DNA from: Coprinus comatus
Lineage: Eukaryota > Basidiomycota > Agaricomycetes > Agaricales > Agaricaceae
Length of the DNA: 64,000 bases
Reading direction: 5' to 3'
Assembly (NCBI GenBank): GCA_034638255.1
Contig: JAWPGT010000001.1
Span: forward strand, 1,550,001 to 1,614,000
Under the pieces are notes generated by a model, which saw nothing but the letters and a program-made list of their open reading frames with translations, was not told the DNA's origin and did no database searches. This document shows, in pieces, positions 1 through 12,200 of this stretch (position 1 is its first letter; each line of letters starts with the position of its first letter). The position numbers and the translations under genes are program-made.

Positions 1-1129
1 GCAAAGGCAACAACACCGCCGACGACAGCCCCAATTATAAGACCAGTGGAGTTGGAACTAGAGGAACCACCTCTGTTATTATCGTTAGCACCAGAATTGG
101 ACTCGCCGGTGCCGGTACTGGTAGTTGTACCAGAAGATGTTGGTGTAGGTATGCTACGGGTAGGTGATGAAGATGTAGGGACAGGTCTGACACAAGATTC
201 GTCATCTGACGAACCTACAACTAGGAGTGGTGATGTACCTCCAAGTCGACCTTGTGAATCAGACATACTCAATAAGACAGAGGTACCTGCTGTAAGGTTT
301 GCTACCCAGTCAAATGAGTCGCGGACTGGTGGATGAAGAAGGAAGGATTCGCCATGGGGCACAGTTACCTTAAATCAAACGAATGGTTAGTATCGTCTGT
401 CATTTTATTGGTCTGATTTTTTAGGAGTCAAACATACTAGGACGGTAATTGGTTGAACTGCTCCACTATAAAGTGTAAATGGATATGGCCTATCATTTTT
501 GTTAGGAAATAAATTATTAGTCCTTGTAACAAACCACTCACTTGCACTGAGCAAGAGTTCCTTGGATTGAAAACACAAAATCTGTACCTATAATCACAAC
601 GGAACATCGAAACACTCAGTATCTTCACATTGTAAACATCACCATAACGTACCAGGATCAGTTGTATTGCAATTCCTATTCTCTCCCTCCCCAACCGTCA
701 TAACTTCTGTTGTACCACCAGTTATAGGCCCAGTAGCATCTTCCATAGAAAACGCCACTCTCTGCCCTTCGTTCAGTGGCAAAAGCGTCCCAAACTGTCC
801 AACTGTTCCATTGAACGTAGTATTAGGTATACTAATATTTCTTATGGTACTGTCCGCCTATAAAGATACATAATGTTGTGATGAGGATATGCGTGAAATT
901 GAAAATTGAAATAAACATACAACTTGGAATATAGCACGGAATGGGGGTGTTCCACCTACAGAGTAATGGAGGGATCATGATGTGATCGAATAAAGATCGG
1001 ACGTTGTTACTTACCTATCCAAGAGAAACCAATTTCACCACAAGAGGTAGGTGACGATACTACAAAGTCAAAGGCGTTTACAAACCTACAAAATAAAAGA
1101 ACAAGAATAGCCGAGTAGAGCGTAGACAT
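1..1129 (-). CDS. Secreted/single-pass membrane protein of unknown function, paralog A (3' part off the window)
   Basis: I do not recognise the family. Exon 1 (1129-1015) starts at ATG 1129 and encodes a signal peptide (MSTLYSAILVLLFC) followed by a region with Cys; the donor is GTAAGT. Small exons follow: one reads GTPPFRAIFQV, one (857-653) contains RNISIPNTTF and ends NCNTTDPG, one reads TDFVFSIQGTLAQC, one reads PYPFTLYSGAVQPITVL, and the last ends in a Ser/Thr-rich stalk and the start of a membrane helix (GLIIGAVVGGVVAF) at the window edge. The exon order and many residues match the next gene, so the two are tandem duplicates. The cytoplasmic tail lies outside the window. Likely a cell-surface glycoprotein (inference from signal peptide, S/T stalk and helix). 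Splice sites were placed by eye and by comparison with the paralog. Confidence 0.6.
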
Positions 1130-1508
1130 AGAAGAAAGGATTGAACGAGTGACAGGTGTACAGCCCGACCACGCCCTATTTCTGTGCGGTGGTGATCGCT
1201 GTCATGACATTGATAGGCGCCGTTGCGCAGCTGGGTTTCTCAGTTGATACCATATATTTATTCTCCAAACCAAAGAAAAAGACAATGTCCTGCCGTAAAT
1301 ACTACTAATAAGATTTATGCACAAACCACCAAAATCGGGGACTAAGATAAAACACAACGATAGTTGGATCTATGAAAAGGAGAACCCAACGTCGAAAAAA
1401 ATGCAATGCACGTAAAGACAGGGTAGTATTTGAGAAAAAAAAAAGCTAATCATGTGCACCAGCAGATGATACAAACGTGAAATTTTTTACATAATTAAGC
1501 GAACGAGT
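1130..1508. other. Intergenic spacer between the tandem paralogs
   Basis: This holds the promoter and 5' leader of paralog A and the 3' end of paralog B, both transcribed leftward. No gene, RNA or repeat stood out. Confidence 0.5.
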
Positions 1509-3436
1509 TTATGAAGGTGGAGGTGGGTATTGTGGCACCGGAGGAAATTGCTGTGTACCTGGCGACGGGGAAGGAGGTGACTGGTTGACAACTGCAAGTC
1601 CGAGCACGCGACGTTCAGTGTATTGAGGAGGCAATTCTACAATACCGTTTTCGTTCGGTGGAGGTAAAACATCATCCGCATCGGTGTGCTGCATGATTGT
1701 CGAGGGCTTATAGGTATGAACACCTGCCATTGCTGCTTTACGTTGTCGAGCAGAAGTTAAAGAGTCACTGGTTGACGAACTCTCTCCGAAAGGATCATCT
1801 ATAGGTGGGGGAGGGGGAGGGGGAAGTAATGGTTGTCCTCTGTCATGAGGCTGAGGCGGGGTATTGAACATCTCAGCAGTGTTAGGTAGTGCAAATGCGG
1901 ATGCCGAAGGGAGTGCATATGATGACTGGTATGGATAACCAGCTCCAGGAGGATATGTCTGCTGGTGTGAATCCAAGAAGGGATTTGAATCATAAGGAAG
2001 CATACTCCCATCGTTATAGCCATCATAAGCATTTCCAGATGGTGATGTATTGTGAGCATTTGGATTTCCTGTGTAAGTACTTTGAGTATATGTGCTTGGC
2101 TGATAATCATGCCTATATGGCTGTGTGATATGATCCTGGTATGGCTGGTAGGAACTTGGTGAAGTTGGGAGAGTGTTTGGAGCACCCGTAGATAGACCAT
2201 ACGGGTGGTGTTTGTTGCTTCCTCCAAAAGCTTCGTATTGAAGATCAGAGTCCATAGGTCGGACGTTCCCGCGGTAAGATAGAGGTCTTTGCTGATCTTT
2301 TCGTTTCCTGAGGAAGAACAAACCAAGCGTGACGACAACAGCGAGAAATACCAAGGCACCAATGACTGTTCCAGCTATGGCAGCGATAGATGTCCCGCCG
2401 GGAGAAGCTGCTCTCGATGTCGTAGCAGCTGGTGCAGTTCCAGAAGATGTTGTAGTAGGATTAGTGGTACCCGTAGCGGTAATGCCAGTAGAAGTCGGTA
2501 ACGCAGAGGTTGAGGAAGGAGACCGACCATTCAAACAAGAACGATCGTCAGAACTGCCCACAAGCTTGACATCGGAAACACCACCCTGACGTCCTTGGGC
2601 ATCTATCACCATAAAGACAATAGATGTTCCGCGCTCGACATTTGCTGTCCAGGAAAATTCAGGAGAACCCAATGGAGGTCGTAAGACAAACGATGTCCCC
2701 GAAGGTATGAGGCCCTATAATGTACTGGTAAGCATTTCCTACCGCGACAGGATTAGAAAAAAGTAACAAATACCATGATGGTAACTGGTTGTACAGCATT
2801 GGTATAACCACTGAAAACATATGGCCTACAAACATCCTTAACTACTAACCTTGCTTGTAGTAGGACGACGAACACATACCTGCATTGCGTTAACGCCGAG
2901 TTCAGCTGGTATACAAAATCCACATCTTTTTTCCGTCAATTTCACCGTCAAGCATCAGCTAAAAAGAGCACGCACTAGGTCCTTCGACATTACAGGTTGC
3001 TCCACCTTTCGATGCTCCCACCGTCAAAAGATTAGTCGTACCTCCCGTCGCGAATCCAGAACCATCCGACATAGCAAGAAGATATTCTTGACCTTGGCGT
3101 AGAGGGAATTGGCTAATTTGGAATGTTCCTTTACCATTGGTGAAAGCAGTGGAAGGGATCGAGATATTGCGTGGTGTGCCAAACGTCTGTGGGTAATTGA
3201 GTTGAGAAGGATTGTAGGCAGACTATTTTGACGCACGGGAAGTAGGTGTAAGAAAAATGGTGGAGTACCACCTTAACAATGAGTCCCATTAGCTAAGAAG
3301 CATGCCCAACACGAATCTACTTACCACTCCACGAAACTGCAAATCCATCACATTGTGTTGCAGGATTCGCTTCAAAGGAAAACGCATTCGAAAGGGCCGT
3401 AAAGAGACATAGAGCAGCAACCAGTATCATATACAT
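1509..3436 (-). CDS. Secreted/single-pass membrane protein of unknown function, paralog B
   Basis: Complete tandem paralog of the gene at the left edge. The preferred start is ATG 3436, giving signal peptide MYMILVAALCLFTALSNA. Exons then read as ectodomain segments: TPPFFLHLLP, RNISIPSTAF...GGTTNLLTVG, DVDFVYQLNSALTQC, PYVFSGYTNAVQPVTIM, then the large last exon. That exon carries a domain aligning with paralog A (RPPLGSPEFSWTANVERGTS), a Ser/Thr stalk, a transmembrane helix (IAAIAGTVIGALVFLAVVVT), a basic stop-transfer stretch (LRKRKDQQR) and a long Pro/Ser/Tyr-rich cytoplasmic tail ending in a Pro-rich stretch. The topology resembles fungal surface sensors or receptors, but no named family was recognised. 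Stop TAA at 1509-1511. Confidence 0.65.
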
Positions 3437-3836
3437 AATAAAACGAGCGGGAGTGGACGCGAGCGACCAAGAAACGAGAGGGAAAAAGACCGAGAACGGC
3501 TGCCACGGTAACAATCTGAGGCAAGGAACTACTCTCTCTCATCAATTATGTAAGCATCCCCATCACATCAACAACCCTCTTTTCACGCCATTACCTTACC
3601 CTGCGAGGGTACCTGTCACGTAACAGTGCTATAAATTGTGTACTTATAGAAAAAATAGTTATCAACACTAGTTGGGCATGTATGTAGTTACAAACGGTTG
3701 TTTAATAAACAGTGAAAGGAAATCGAAATGTGCTTGTAGGGAAAATACCATCCATCAAAGTTCTGCAGTGACATGACAGTCGGAGTTCATGAGGTCCCAC
3801 GTGAAAAGAATTGAAGAAATAACGACCACATGCTCT
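3437..3836. other. Intergenic region upstream of paralog B
   Basis: Leftward promoter of paralog B and the 3' side of the next minus-strand gene. An open frame continues upstream of ATG 3436 to about 3514, so a longer N-terminus cannot be excluded. Nothing else seen. Confidence 0.4.
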
Positions 3837-5842
3837 TTAATGTATCCCAGGCATCTCTTCTACTGGAGCCTTTCTGTTGAATAATTTACGAGCCCATGAA
3901 AAAAGTCGCCCCGCTAGTAGACTCATATATGGTGTTGTTGGTGGTACTATTGGCAAAATAGGAGGGGGAGGGGACATCGGAATGCCATACTTGAATCCGT
4001 CAGAATCAGAGGGATTTGGTCGTGGTCTGGTCCATTTCCACACCCTAAATGTATCAAGCATCCGAAGTGTCTCAAATGTTCTGGGAGATGGGAGCGTCCA
4101 AACAGAATTCGTCGGCGATGGAGCTTGACGGCCGTGGACATTCGACCCAGGTGCCAGTACACTAGACGACGTTACTGGTACCGACGAACCTTCGCTTACT
4201 TTACCCTCTTCCATGCGAGGAGAATCCTGGTAGCGATCGTATCCAGATAGATCCTCCCCCCAGACTGCCTGAGGATATATTTTTCTACTTGAGGAAGGGA
4301 GTCCAGACTCGGTGCGCAGGGCGCAGTTGTGCCCCAGTTCAAGGCTAGGCGACCCATGTAAAAGTGCGTTGGGACGTGAATGCGCGCCAGACAATCTGTG
4401 TCGCTTAGCCAGCTTCGGTTTATTACTTGAAGTTACTTTAAAAATGTTGTCAAGATTACTTTCAATTGTTCTTCTCGTTGATCCTTTGTTGGAGTGAGCT
4501 CGAAATTTATAGAAGTAAATGATCTACTTACCCAACTTGAGAGGAGGATCAGGAACTGCGGGAGCTGGATGCAACTTGATTGGTGACAGAGGCATGGAAG
4601 TCTTGCCAACCTCAAGGACAGGAATAGGAGGCTCCTCATAAGCACCAGCGGGAGTAACTTGCGAACCAAGTATGAGAAGCTCATTCATAGGTATTTCATC
4701 TATACCAGCAGGACCTTTATGTTCGGTGGTTTTATGTACTGGCAAGTATTGAGGGTTCGCTTGAGGAGCGACTAGAGCGGGAGAAATTCGACTAGAGGCG
4801 TCCGCCGAGATTTTTGAGCCTTTAATCTGTTGCACCACCGCGTACAAGTCACCATTCCGAGGCGTTTCGTCGGCTTTCATTTCTCGAGGCTCGTGAACAG
4901 TGCCCAATAAATAATCTCCACGGACAGTATCTTCTACCAAATCAAGTGAAAGGGTACCAGATATACCAGAGGTAAATGGCTCTTGCTTTGGCTGAGCGGC
5001 TGTAGATGTCGGTTGTTCCTCCTTCTCTTCAGAAGCACTGGTGCATTCTAGCTTATCCAATTCTCGCGAACCTCGGCCTTCAGAAGAATTACCATCTGTT
5101 CGTGGCCTCCCAAGAGCTGAACCCAAACCCGAGACCGTTGAGGTCCATATTTCCGAAGACTCAGAAAGAGAAATCCGTTGTTGGTCCCCAGAAATGTCAA
5201 AGATCAAGCCAAGAGAGTGACATTCGCCATTCACAACAGTTGCCATTTTTCTTTCCTCGCAATTCAGTGCAAAGGTCGGCTCAGATTCGGAAACGATTCT
5301 CCATAAGACACTAGGACACGGAGCGATAGGTGTTGTGGGAGTAGAAGGAAGCGGTTGTCCAGCATCCGTTATTTCAATTGTCGATCGTGGACTTCCAGAA
5401 TCTGTGGGTGACGTAAAACCAGCAGGGCGGGCTGCAAAAGATTTGGCAATGCTCTCCTGAATTTTCAAATTGGCCTCGCTTTGTTCTTCGACAGGCCTTA
5501 GAACATCCCAAAGAATGGTTGAACTGAGAAAGAGAGTGACTCAATTAGGTGTAAATTTAGCGCATATATTTAACCAATTTACCGCTTGGACGCAGTGGTT
5601 ATCATGCTTGCCGCCTCGTCACCTGGAACATCCAATAGTAGATTCACCTTCTTTCTCTTTTTCTTCTTCTTCTTATTCTTCTTCATGGAATTTTCGAGGC
5701 ATGTAAAATCAACCGGCTTCACGACAGTCTTCTTGTGGACGACCATAGGTGGTTGATGGGCTTGTTTTTCCTTTGCATACTCTCGACGCCATTCACGACA
5801 TCCAAGGTTTAAACCCTTGGGACGAGGCGCAATCTTGACCAT
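3837..5842 (-). CDS. Hypothetical 616-residue protein with Lys-rich N-terminal tract
   Basis: Three exons fit exactly: 5842-5583, 5523-4532 and 4435-3837 (1851 nt, in frame throughout, ATG to TAA). The N-terminal ~90 residues hold a strong basic cluster (KKNKKKKKKRKK), which looks like a nuclear or nucleolar localisation signal. The central ~330 residues are Ser/Pro/Glu-rich and mostly low complexity, with one more ordered patch (CPSVLWRIVSESEPTF). The C-terminal part includes VWTLPSPRTFETLRMLDTFR, a Pro-rich run (SPPPPILPIVPPTTP) and a basic/aromatic segment (LFSWARKLFNRK). No enzyme motif was recognised. It lies 333 bp from the end of the MetE-like gene, in the same orientation. Confidence 0.6.
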
Positions 5843-6175
5843 ATCCCACCGCCTAACGAGCCAGTCGTTAACTTACCTAAGGGGATGTTGAGAGTGAAAA
5901 GAAAGAGGTATCACAACTACTAAAAGTTGATTCCACGACGTCATAAATACCTTTGCGGCACTTGCCGTGAGACAAGAATAACCAAGATGAGCAATAATAC
6001 ACGAAAATCCAATAAGAAACCAATATATTTACATTCCACAATAGTAGGTAACAAAAATAGTAAAAGTAGCAACAGATAACAGTAGAGATGAGAGCATATA
6101 GAAAGGAGGATAACCAAGATATTATCATGATCCCTAAACCACAGCTAAGATAAAAATAGCGCAGGGCTGCCCGCT

Positions 6176-8125
6176 TTAAGCGTCCTCCCAAACCTGCCTG
6201 GCAGTCTCCGCTACCAAAGTTAACTTTTTCGACTGATCCTGATAAAGTGAGATCAGCACGCAATAGAAGAAGAAAATGTGACTCCTCGATACTTACTTCA
6301 GCGGTTAGGGGATTACCTTGCCAAACGGAAGCGAACCCGCACTGCGTACTGATGCATAATCTAGTAGAGGTACATCTCAACTTTCTGCAACCTGCACCTG
6401 CAGCAACTTATGTGCAGCGAGAAAGAATACGTACTGGCTCAACGCAACCTCTCGGGATCGCTGGGGTATACCGTGGCATAAAACGTCAACAGCCTCATTG
6501 ATCCGCATCTTGAGGGTTTTCATATTCTCGAGCTAGACATCGTCCACGCCAATGAAACACACTAATGAGCGATAGCCGCACTGTGATCCTCGAATCTGAC
6601 ATACCGTGGCTTTCTTAGTTGTCACCAGTCCAAGTACTACGATTTTGTCAAGCGGAAGGTGCTTAAGCGGAAGGAAATCACCAGCGCGTGGTGTGTCGTA
6701 CTCTAGCTGTCATGGGTATGTCAAGTTGATTGAACGTGAGGTAAGCGATGGGAGAAGGGAGTGTTTGAACACCGTACACGTACATAATAAGTGTCGACAT
6801 CGAGCTCTTTGAGAAGTTTCTTCGCAATTCGAGCGTAGCCCCCTTCGCTAAAGTGCATACCACCCTATTTCCTGGGAGTTAGAGAGAGACAAAAGAGAGA
6901 GTAGAAATCAGTTAAAAATAGTACTATACTTTGTAATTTCCGCGACACATATGAATACTAATAGTCAAGTCGTTTGGGCGTTCTTCAGTGATAATATTGA
7001 TAGCGCGGATATATGTATCAAGGAGCGCCTCATGGTCCACTCCGGTAGCTTCCATTTCAGAGATCATGTTATCATCGCAAAAATAACAGAAGGTTGGGTC
7101 GTCGATTTGGATATGGCCTATATCGAGCACAATGAAGCCTTCAGACCGGCTGTGGAGACAATGTTAGCACTCACGACACCCAAGGTAGTATAGCTCCTTG
7201 ATCTCTGCACGATATGCTAGACCGAGATCATCAAAGTACTCATCTACGATGTGGGAGAAACAATTAGTGTCCAACAGAGTTCCGGTATATACGCCACCAA
7301 CCATCATTCTGGTACACATTTAGATCATAAGTTTGGTCGGAACCATGGCGTTGATGGAACCAAGATGGAGAACACATAGTAACTTTGAGCTGCCGGACCT
7401 CCTGCGGACCAGGTCAAATGATAATATCATGTATGGACCGGAAGAGTCAACATACTTCTGGGGATACAAGGCTTTTCAGATACTTGAATTCATCAACATA
7501 GAACGGTTTCATCCGCCTAATTTTGCCCTGGAATGATAACGATAAATATAATCCACCGCTGAAGACGGGAGACCTACACTACAATATATGGTTTCGGCTT
7601 CTTGTACCCCAGCCTCATACATGAGCCTAATATGCGGTATGTAATGCTGCAGTCAGATACATAAGCGGTAGTATAATCACAGAAGACCACCGCGATCATA
7701 CCTTGAATGTCGATATGTGTCCTAAGCCACATCAACATCAGCCAATGTTCCGGCCAAGAGCAACAGAACTAATGGGACGTACTGTTAGACAGGGTTTGCA
7801 TTCCTTCTAGCCTTTCAAAAACGCCCTCAAAGAACATACCCCTAATTTATGTCAAACATGTTAATATATGAACAAGTGGAAGGGGATATCAAACATTCGC
7901 CAACCTTCTCATTTCACCATCTGTAATGGTTTTCATCCCGGCTTTTCGCTGAAGGTCGACTATATCTCTGATAGCTTTATCTTCTACAAGCTTTAGTTCT
8001 TCCTCCGAACATTTTCCCTCTTCGAAAAGATTGCGTTTCTCATAAAGCATAGAAGGACGCAAGAGGGAACCAACGTGCTCGGCGCGGAAGGGAGGTCTTA
8101 TGTGCAAGGCTGGAGTAAAGGGCAT
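6176..8125 (-). CDS. UROD/MetE-like protein (cobalamin-independent methionine synthase C-terminal domain relative)
   Basis: Thirteen exons can be read from ATG 8125 to TAA at 6178-6176. The N-terminus (PPFRAEHVGSLLRP, then ITDGEMRR) and the later blocks (GKIRRMKPFYVDEFKYLKSL, LGCRHIQIDDPTFCYFC, GGMHFSEGGYARIA, DVDTYYLEYDTPRAG, QCGFASVWQGNP) are typical of stand-alone fungal MetE-fold proteins of about 370-400 residues. They correspond to the C-terminal catalytic half of MetE. The zinc ligands expected for MetE are present: His and Cys in IHMCRGN, Glu in LEYD and Cys in QCGFAS. Methyl transfer to a thiol is therefore plausible, but these single-domain proteins are not proven methionine synthases, and the N-terminal folate-binding duplicate is absent. 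Several exons are very short; one encodes only RHISTFK. Confidence 0.85.
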
Positions 8126-9226
8126 AGTGAGGAAGAATAGTCAAGAACAGTGAGGTGCGAAGATAGAGAGTTGGAGCTCAAAAATCGAAAGTTTGCGGGG
8201 AATGCAGGATAGGTTAATGGATTGAGCTTCTTATATCACGAAAACAAATATAGGGACGTAATGCCATGCCGAAAGTGACAATATTATCGGGTAGAAACGC
8301 AACGGCGAATCCAAAAGTTTCGTATTGGTTCTTTGTAAAGATTAGTACCAAAATGTTTGGTATGGAAATGAGCTACTGGGGGAGTTATGGAATTGATCAT
8401 AGTTATCTCCAACGGCAAATACGGGAGAAAATACCGGGTTTCAAGTGCCAGAGTAAGGAAGGCAGTGACAACAACGACACCACTAGATCAGTCAAGTAAA
8501 AACGAGATACTCAATCAAATTGACGGTTTTGTGAATCGAATTGGCAGCAGAAGTACATCTAACCTTCTTGGACATCTTCCTCCCAAGATCCAAACTAAGG
8601 CCAAGTCCATATGGGGTTTGAGAGTGTGAGTACACCAGTGAGAGAGCCTCGGGACATGCGGGCAGCGGAAGTGAACCATGCTGATAGCGCCAGCCATCAT
8701 CTTGCAAAAGAGTGTTGGGCATAAAGGATATGGCAAAGATGCTTCTCAGTTCAGGGATGAGGTGGACCACCAAGACTATTGCAAGAGATCACGACAACAG
8801 ATAGATCAGCTTGCTTCTGTAAGAACCAGCTTGACGGACTCGGACGACGCGAGGGCGAAGTAGACAAGTATATTTGACCGAAGAAGGAAAGGCGAGTAAC
8901 TATCGGAAGACTAGATAACGATTCGCTCGGGTTCTTGAAAGGCACAGAATGGGCACGAGACGCCCGCCACCAGATTCAGATACATTCATTGCCAGAAGAA
9001 TGTAACCACCCAAACACGGTTGAATTGCCGAAGGGATATCAGGGTTAGGGTCACGGCATCTTCCGTAATGTCCTAGATAGTTGATCAAGCCACCAATACG
9101 TCCAGAGGGCCGTATAGTGACAATTATCGGCATCGGACTCGACGACCTCAAGACACAAGGTATGTCCCTCTGTCGTCGTAAAGCCCGAGGATGTAATAAA
9201 CAAACGTTTCTGCCACAGATTAGACC
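8126..9226. other. Gene-poor spacer between the MetE-like gene and eL13
   Basis: About 1.1 kb between divergent genes. It must hold both promoters. The minus strand has open stretches (8492-8773 and 8900-9289) with protein-like composition, but no start-to-stop model with sensible splice sites could be built and no family was recognised. A degraded gene is possible. Confidence 0.4.
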
Positions 9227-10013
9227 ATGGGTTTCCGGCACAACAACGGTGTGTTCATGTTGGAATTTTGTATCGTTCAATCTTCTCAACCGTGATCTTA
9301 GTCCTCCCCGGCAACCATTTCCGCAAGGATTGGCAACGTCGCGTTCGCACCTGGTTCGATCAGCCAGGAAGGAAACTCCGCAGACGCACTGCTCGCAAGG
9401 CCAAAGCTGCCACTCTTGGCGTCCGTCCCCTTAACCTCCTCCGCCCCGCCGTCCGTGGACAAACCGTTCGCTACAACCGCAAGCTCCGCGAGGGTCGTGG
9501 TTTCACATTGGCTGAGTTGAAGGAGGCTGGTGTTGGCAGGAAAGAGGCCCTTAGTGTTGGCATTGTTGTTGACCACAGGAGGAGAAACTTGAGCGAGGAA
9601 GGCAAGAAGCTCAACGTTGAGCGTCTCAGAGCTTACAAGGCTCGTCTTGTTGTCTTCCCTCGCAATGCTGCCAAGCCCAAGAAGGGCGACTCTTCGGTGA
9701 GTGATATGGTATTGCTGACAAGCCACAAGTCTTAGAGTGATTTCTAGGCTGAGGAACTCAAGGCTACAACAACCCGTACCGTTCTCCCTCTCCCCGCGGC
9801 CTACGTTGCCGAAGCCCCCCGAAAAATCACTGCGGAAGAGCGCGAGACCCAAGCTTACAGGACTCTCCGCAATGCTCGTGCTGCTGCCAGGTACGAAGGC
9901 GCCCGCAAGGCCCGCGCTGCCAAGGTTAGTGGATCAACCATATCAGAGGGCTTATCTAATGCACTACACAATACAAATAGAAGGATGAAGAAGAGGCTGC
10001 CAAGAAGAAATAA
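9227..10013 (+). CDS. RPL13: 60S ribosomal protein eL13 (L13e)
   Basis: Cytosolic large-subunit ribosomal protein. Four exons fit exactly: 9227-9248, 9302-9696, 9748-9924 and 9981-10013 (627 nt, 208 residues), close to the usual eL13 length. The N-terminus reads MGFRHNNVLPGNHFRKDW; the first intron splits the Val codon. Diagnostic blocks are WFDQPGRKLRRRTARKAKAA, RPAVRGQTVRYNRKLREGRG, FTLAELKEAG and GIVVDHRRRN. The C-terminus is Lys/Glu-rich (KDEEEAAKKK). Codon use is C-rich and visibly different from neighbouring genes, as expected of a highly expressed gene. Confidence 0.95.
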
Positions 10014-10338
10014 GCTATACCTTCCCCATGTTGTCCTTCTGTACCTTGACCTTCATCCATGCCCATCTTGGAATTCTCTCAAAATGTCGACACGACCTGC
10101 GAGTCTACCATACTGCCCTTCACGCCTCATATGCGTCCAATATGATTATGATTTCCTTTTCCAAGAGAAATCTAGCCTGATACCTGTAATATTTTATTAT
10201 TACCCGCATATTGTGCATGTTGAGTGTATGTGGGATTGACTCATGAGTGTAAGATTTTCATGAGTAGGGTATATTGAAATAAGCGAGCGTATCCTAAGAA
10301 TGAAAGTCCGTTCATAAGTAAATAATAAGTTTAGATTT

Positions 10339-12200
10339 TTATGCGGTTTTCTTCTCCGCAGCTGCTATCTTTTTGTCGACAGCCTCCTGGGCTTCTACCC
10401 GTGCAACCTTTCCAATGAGTTTGACTTGGTCTGCAACGTCTCTAAGGACGGCTAAAACCTCCTTATTTCCATCCACGAAACCAAATTCGGCGTAGACGAG
10501 GCCTTGCTCTTGAGCAAATTCCTTAACAAGTAAGCTCGCAGCGCGGAGATTATGGCGGGGGAGGCGAGGGAACAAATGATGTGTGACCTGAAGGTGGAGT
10601 CCACCATGGATGAAACCAATGGATTCTGGACAAATGACATCGCTGGTTGTGCGCATTTGACGATCAGGGAATGATTCCGTAGGACCTAGATCCGCTGTAG
10701 ACATGGAGAAATGGGAGAGCACGATCTATTTTTGATGTGAGAATTGTCAATTTTAGAAAGAATGTGGGTCTTAAAAGGAGAAATTTGTACCTGGACATGA
10801 AGGGGACTGGTGACGGCATGGCTGACGAGCAAGTAAATAAAAGCGTTTTTCCAAGATCCACAACCATAGAGAACGCTTCCAAACCAGATCCAAAAGAAAA
10901 TGAGACCAATGATTTCGAGCCAGTATGCCCATCTACCACCACGGGCTCGTTTTGTATCCCAGAATTTGTTGAATAAGAAGCCGTACGAATTAGCATATAG
11001 ATTGAATCGGGCAAAAGCCATGACGATATAAAAGAGTTTGTGTTGTATTTTGATGACGATTTTTGCGAAACGGTCGAAATGCAATATGCGTTTATAGTAT
11101 GAGGACCACAAGGAACTGAAAAAGACGGGAGAAATGGCAAAGAATGGGAGGTGCTCGATATCAGGATCACTAGAAAGGAAGAATGGGGTGTTCATTACGT
11201 TTCTAGTGGTGAGATCTTGTGGAAACTTACTGTGAGGGATGGTTGGTAACGACTAAGGAAGGAAAATGCGGTTGAATCGGTAAGCGAAAAAAGGTTGGTT
11301 TAGAAAGGAGTTTAACTTACGATGATGAACATTATGGTTCTGAATCGCAAGACGTTACTTAGTCTCGGGTTTCGATGGTTAGTGGAAGAAATTGCGACTC
11401 ACCTGTACCCACCAACCGATGCTCAGACCACCAATGAAGTCTGCAATCAGGATGGCTATTATACGATCGACAGCCCAGTTGTGGGTGACGCCCATATGGC
11501 CCAAGTCATGAGCAGAGAAGACTAACTGATGCCACATAAGACCGAGGAATATGGCGCTGGTTATAAGCCAATTGTGTGAATAGGCGTATGCGGAGATACA
11601 ACCTAATAGTACATAGCGGACTACCTCTGGGCCATAACCAGTGAGGTAACGGGTTTCGTACAAGCCGGCGGCAGTGATGCGTTTGTGTAGTTCCCTATAG
11701 GCCTTTGAGTGTTTTGCCTGTAATCTAAGCGAAAGATCTGTAGGAGGCGGAGATATATTAGCGAGGGAGGGGCCGTTTGTTTCTGCTGCCAAATCCCTGT
11801 CCAGAAGAAGAACTTGGGAGGAGGGAGTGCGAGGGGTGTTTTCTGTTGACCTTGCCTCGGTGGCTTCTCGGTACCACTCCGGTGTTCCATCGGAATTGAG
11901 CCTGCGGACCCAGCCCGACATGATTGGGGGTTGGAGAGGATCCCAAAGACCGTCCGGGAGCTGAACACGACCGACGGCAAAACGCTTGACCAGTTTGAGG
12001 GTATTGTCCGAGTGGTACGCGTCTATTTCATCTCCGGCATCTCTGCCGACGAAATGGAGAAGGGCAAGACTACCTCCAGGGTGGGCATCGAGCCATGACT
12101 GGGGGATGCGGAGGAGGAGGTCGCGGTATACGATGAGATATTCGCCGGCAAGAATGCGGGCAGCGATGTCTGAGCGGGCATAGATTGGAGTCGCACCCAT
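10339..12200 (-). CDS. Delta-8 sphingolipid desaturase (cytochrome b5 fusion)
   Basis: Membrane desaturase acting on the long-chain base of sphingolipids in the ER. The start is ATG 12200 (MGATPIYARSDIAARI); the open frame runs further upstream but without an ATG. A cytochrome b5 domain lies at about residues 10-85 with the heme motif HPGG followed by FVGRDAGDEI. The desaturase domain follows, with three histidine boxes: HDLGH (in SAHDLGHMGVTH), HNVHH, and the front-end type QVTHH. The second box is encoded by a 19-nt exon (11339-11321). Further exons read VTNHPSH and DPDIEHLPFFAISPVFFSSL. Hydrophobic segments lie between the boxes. The C-terminus is charged (AAAEKKTA). The b5 fusion plus Q in box 3 separate it from plain delta-9 or delta-12 enzymes. 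Exact regiospecificity is inferred from family resemblance. Confidence 0.87.

Noticed and set aside
8900..9289. 129-codon minus-strand open frame overlapping the eL13 start
   Set aside because: It runs antisense into eL13 exon 1, has no family resemblance and no splice context.
9298..9852. 184-codon antisense frame over eL13
   Set aside because: Explained by the C-rich codon use of the ribosomal protein gene on the other strand.
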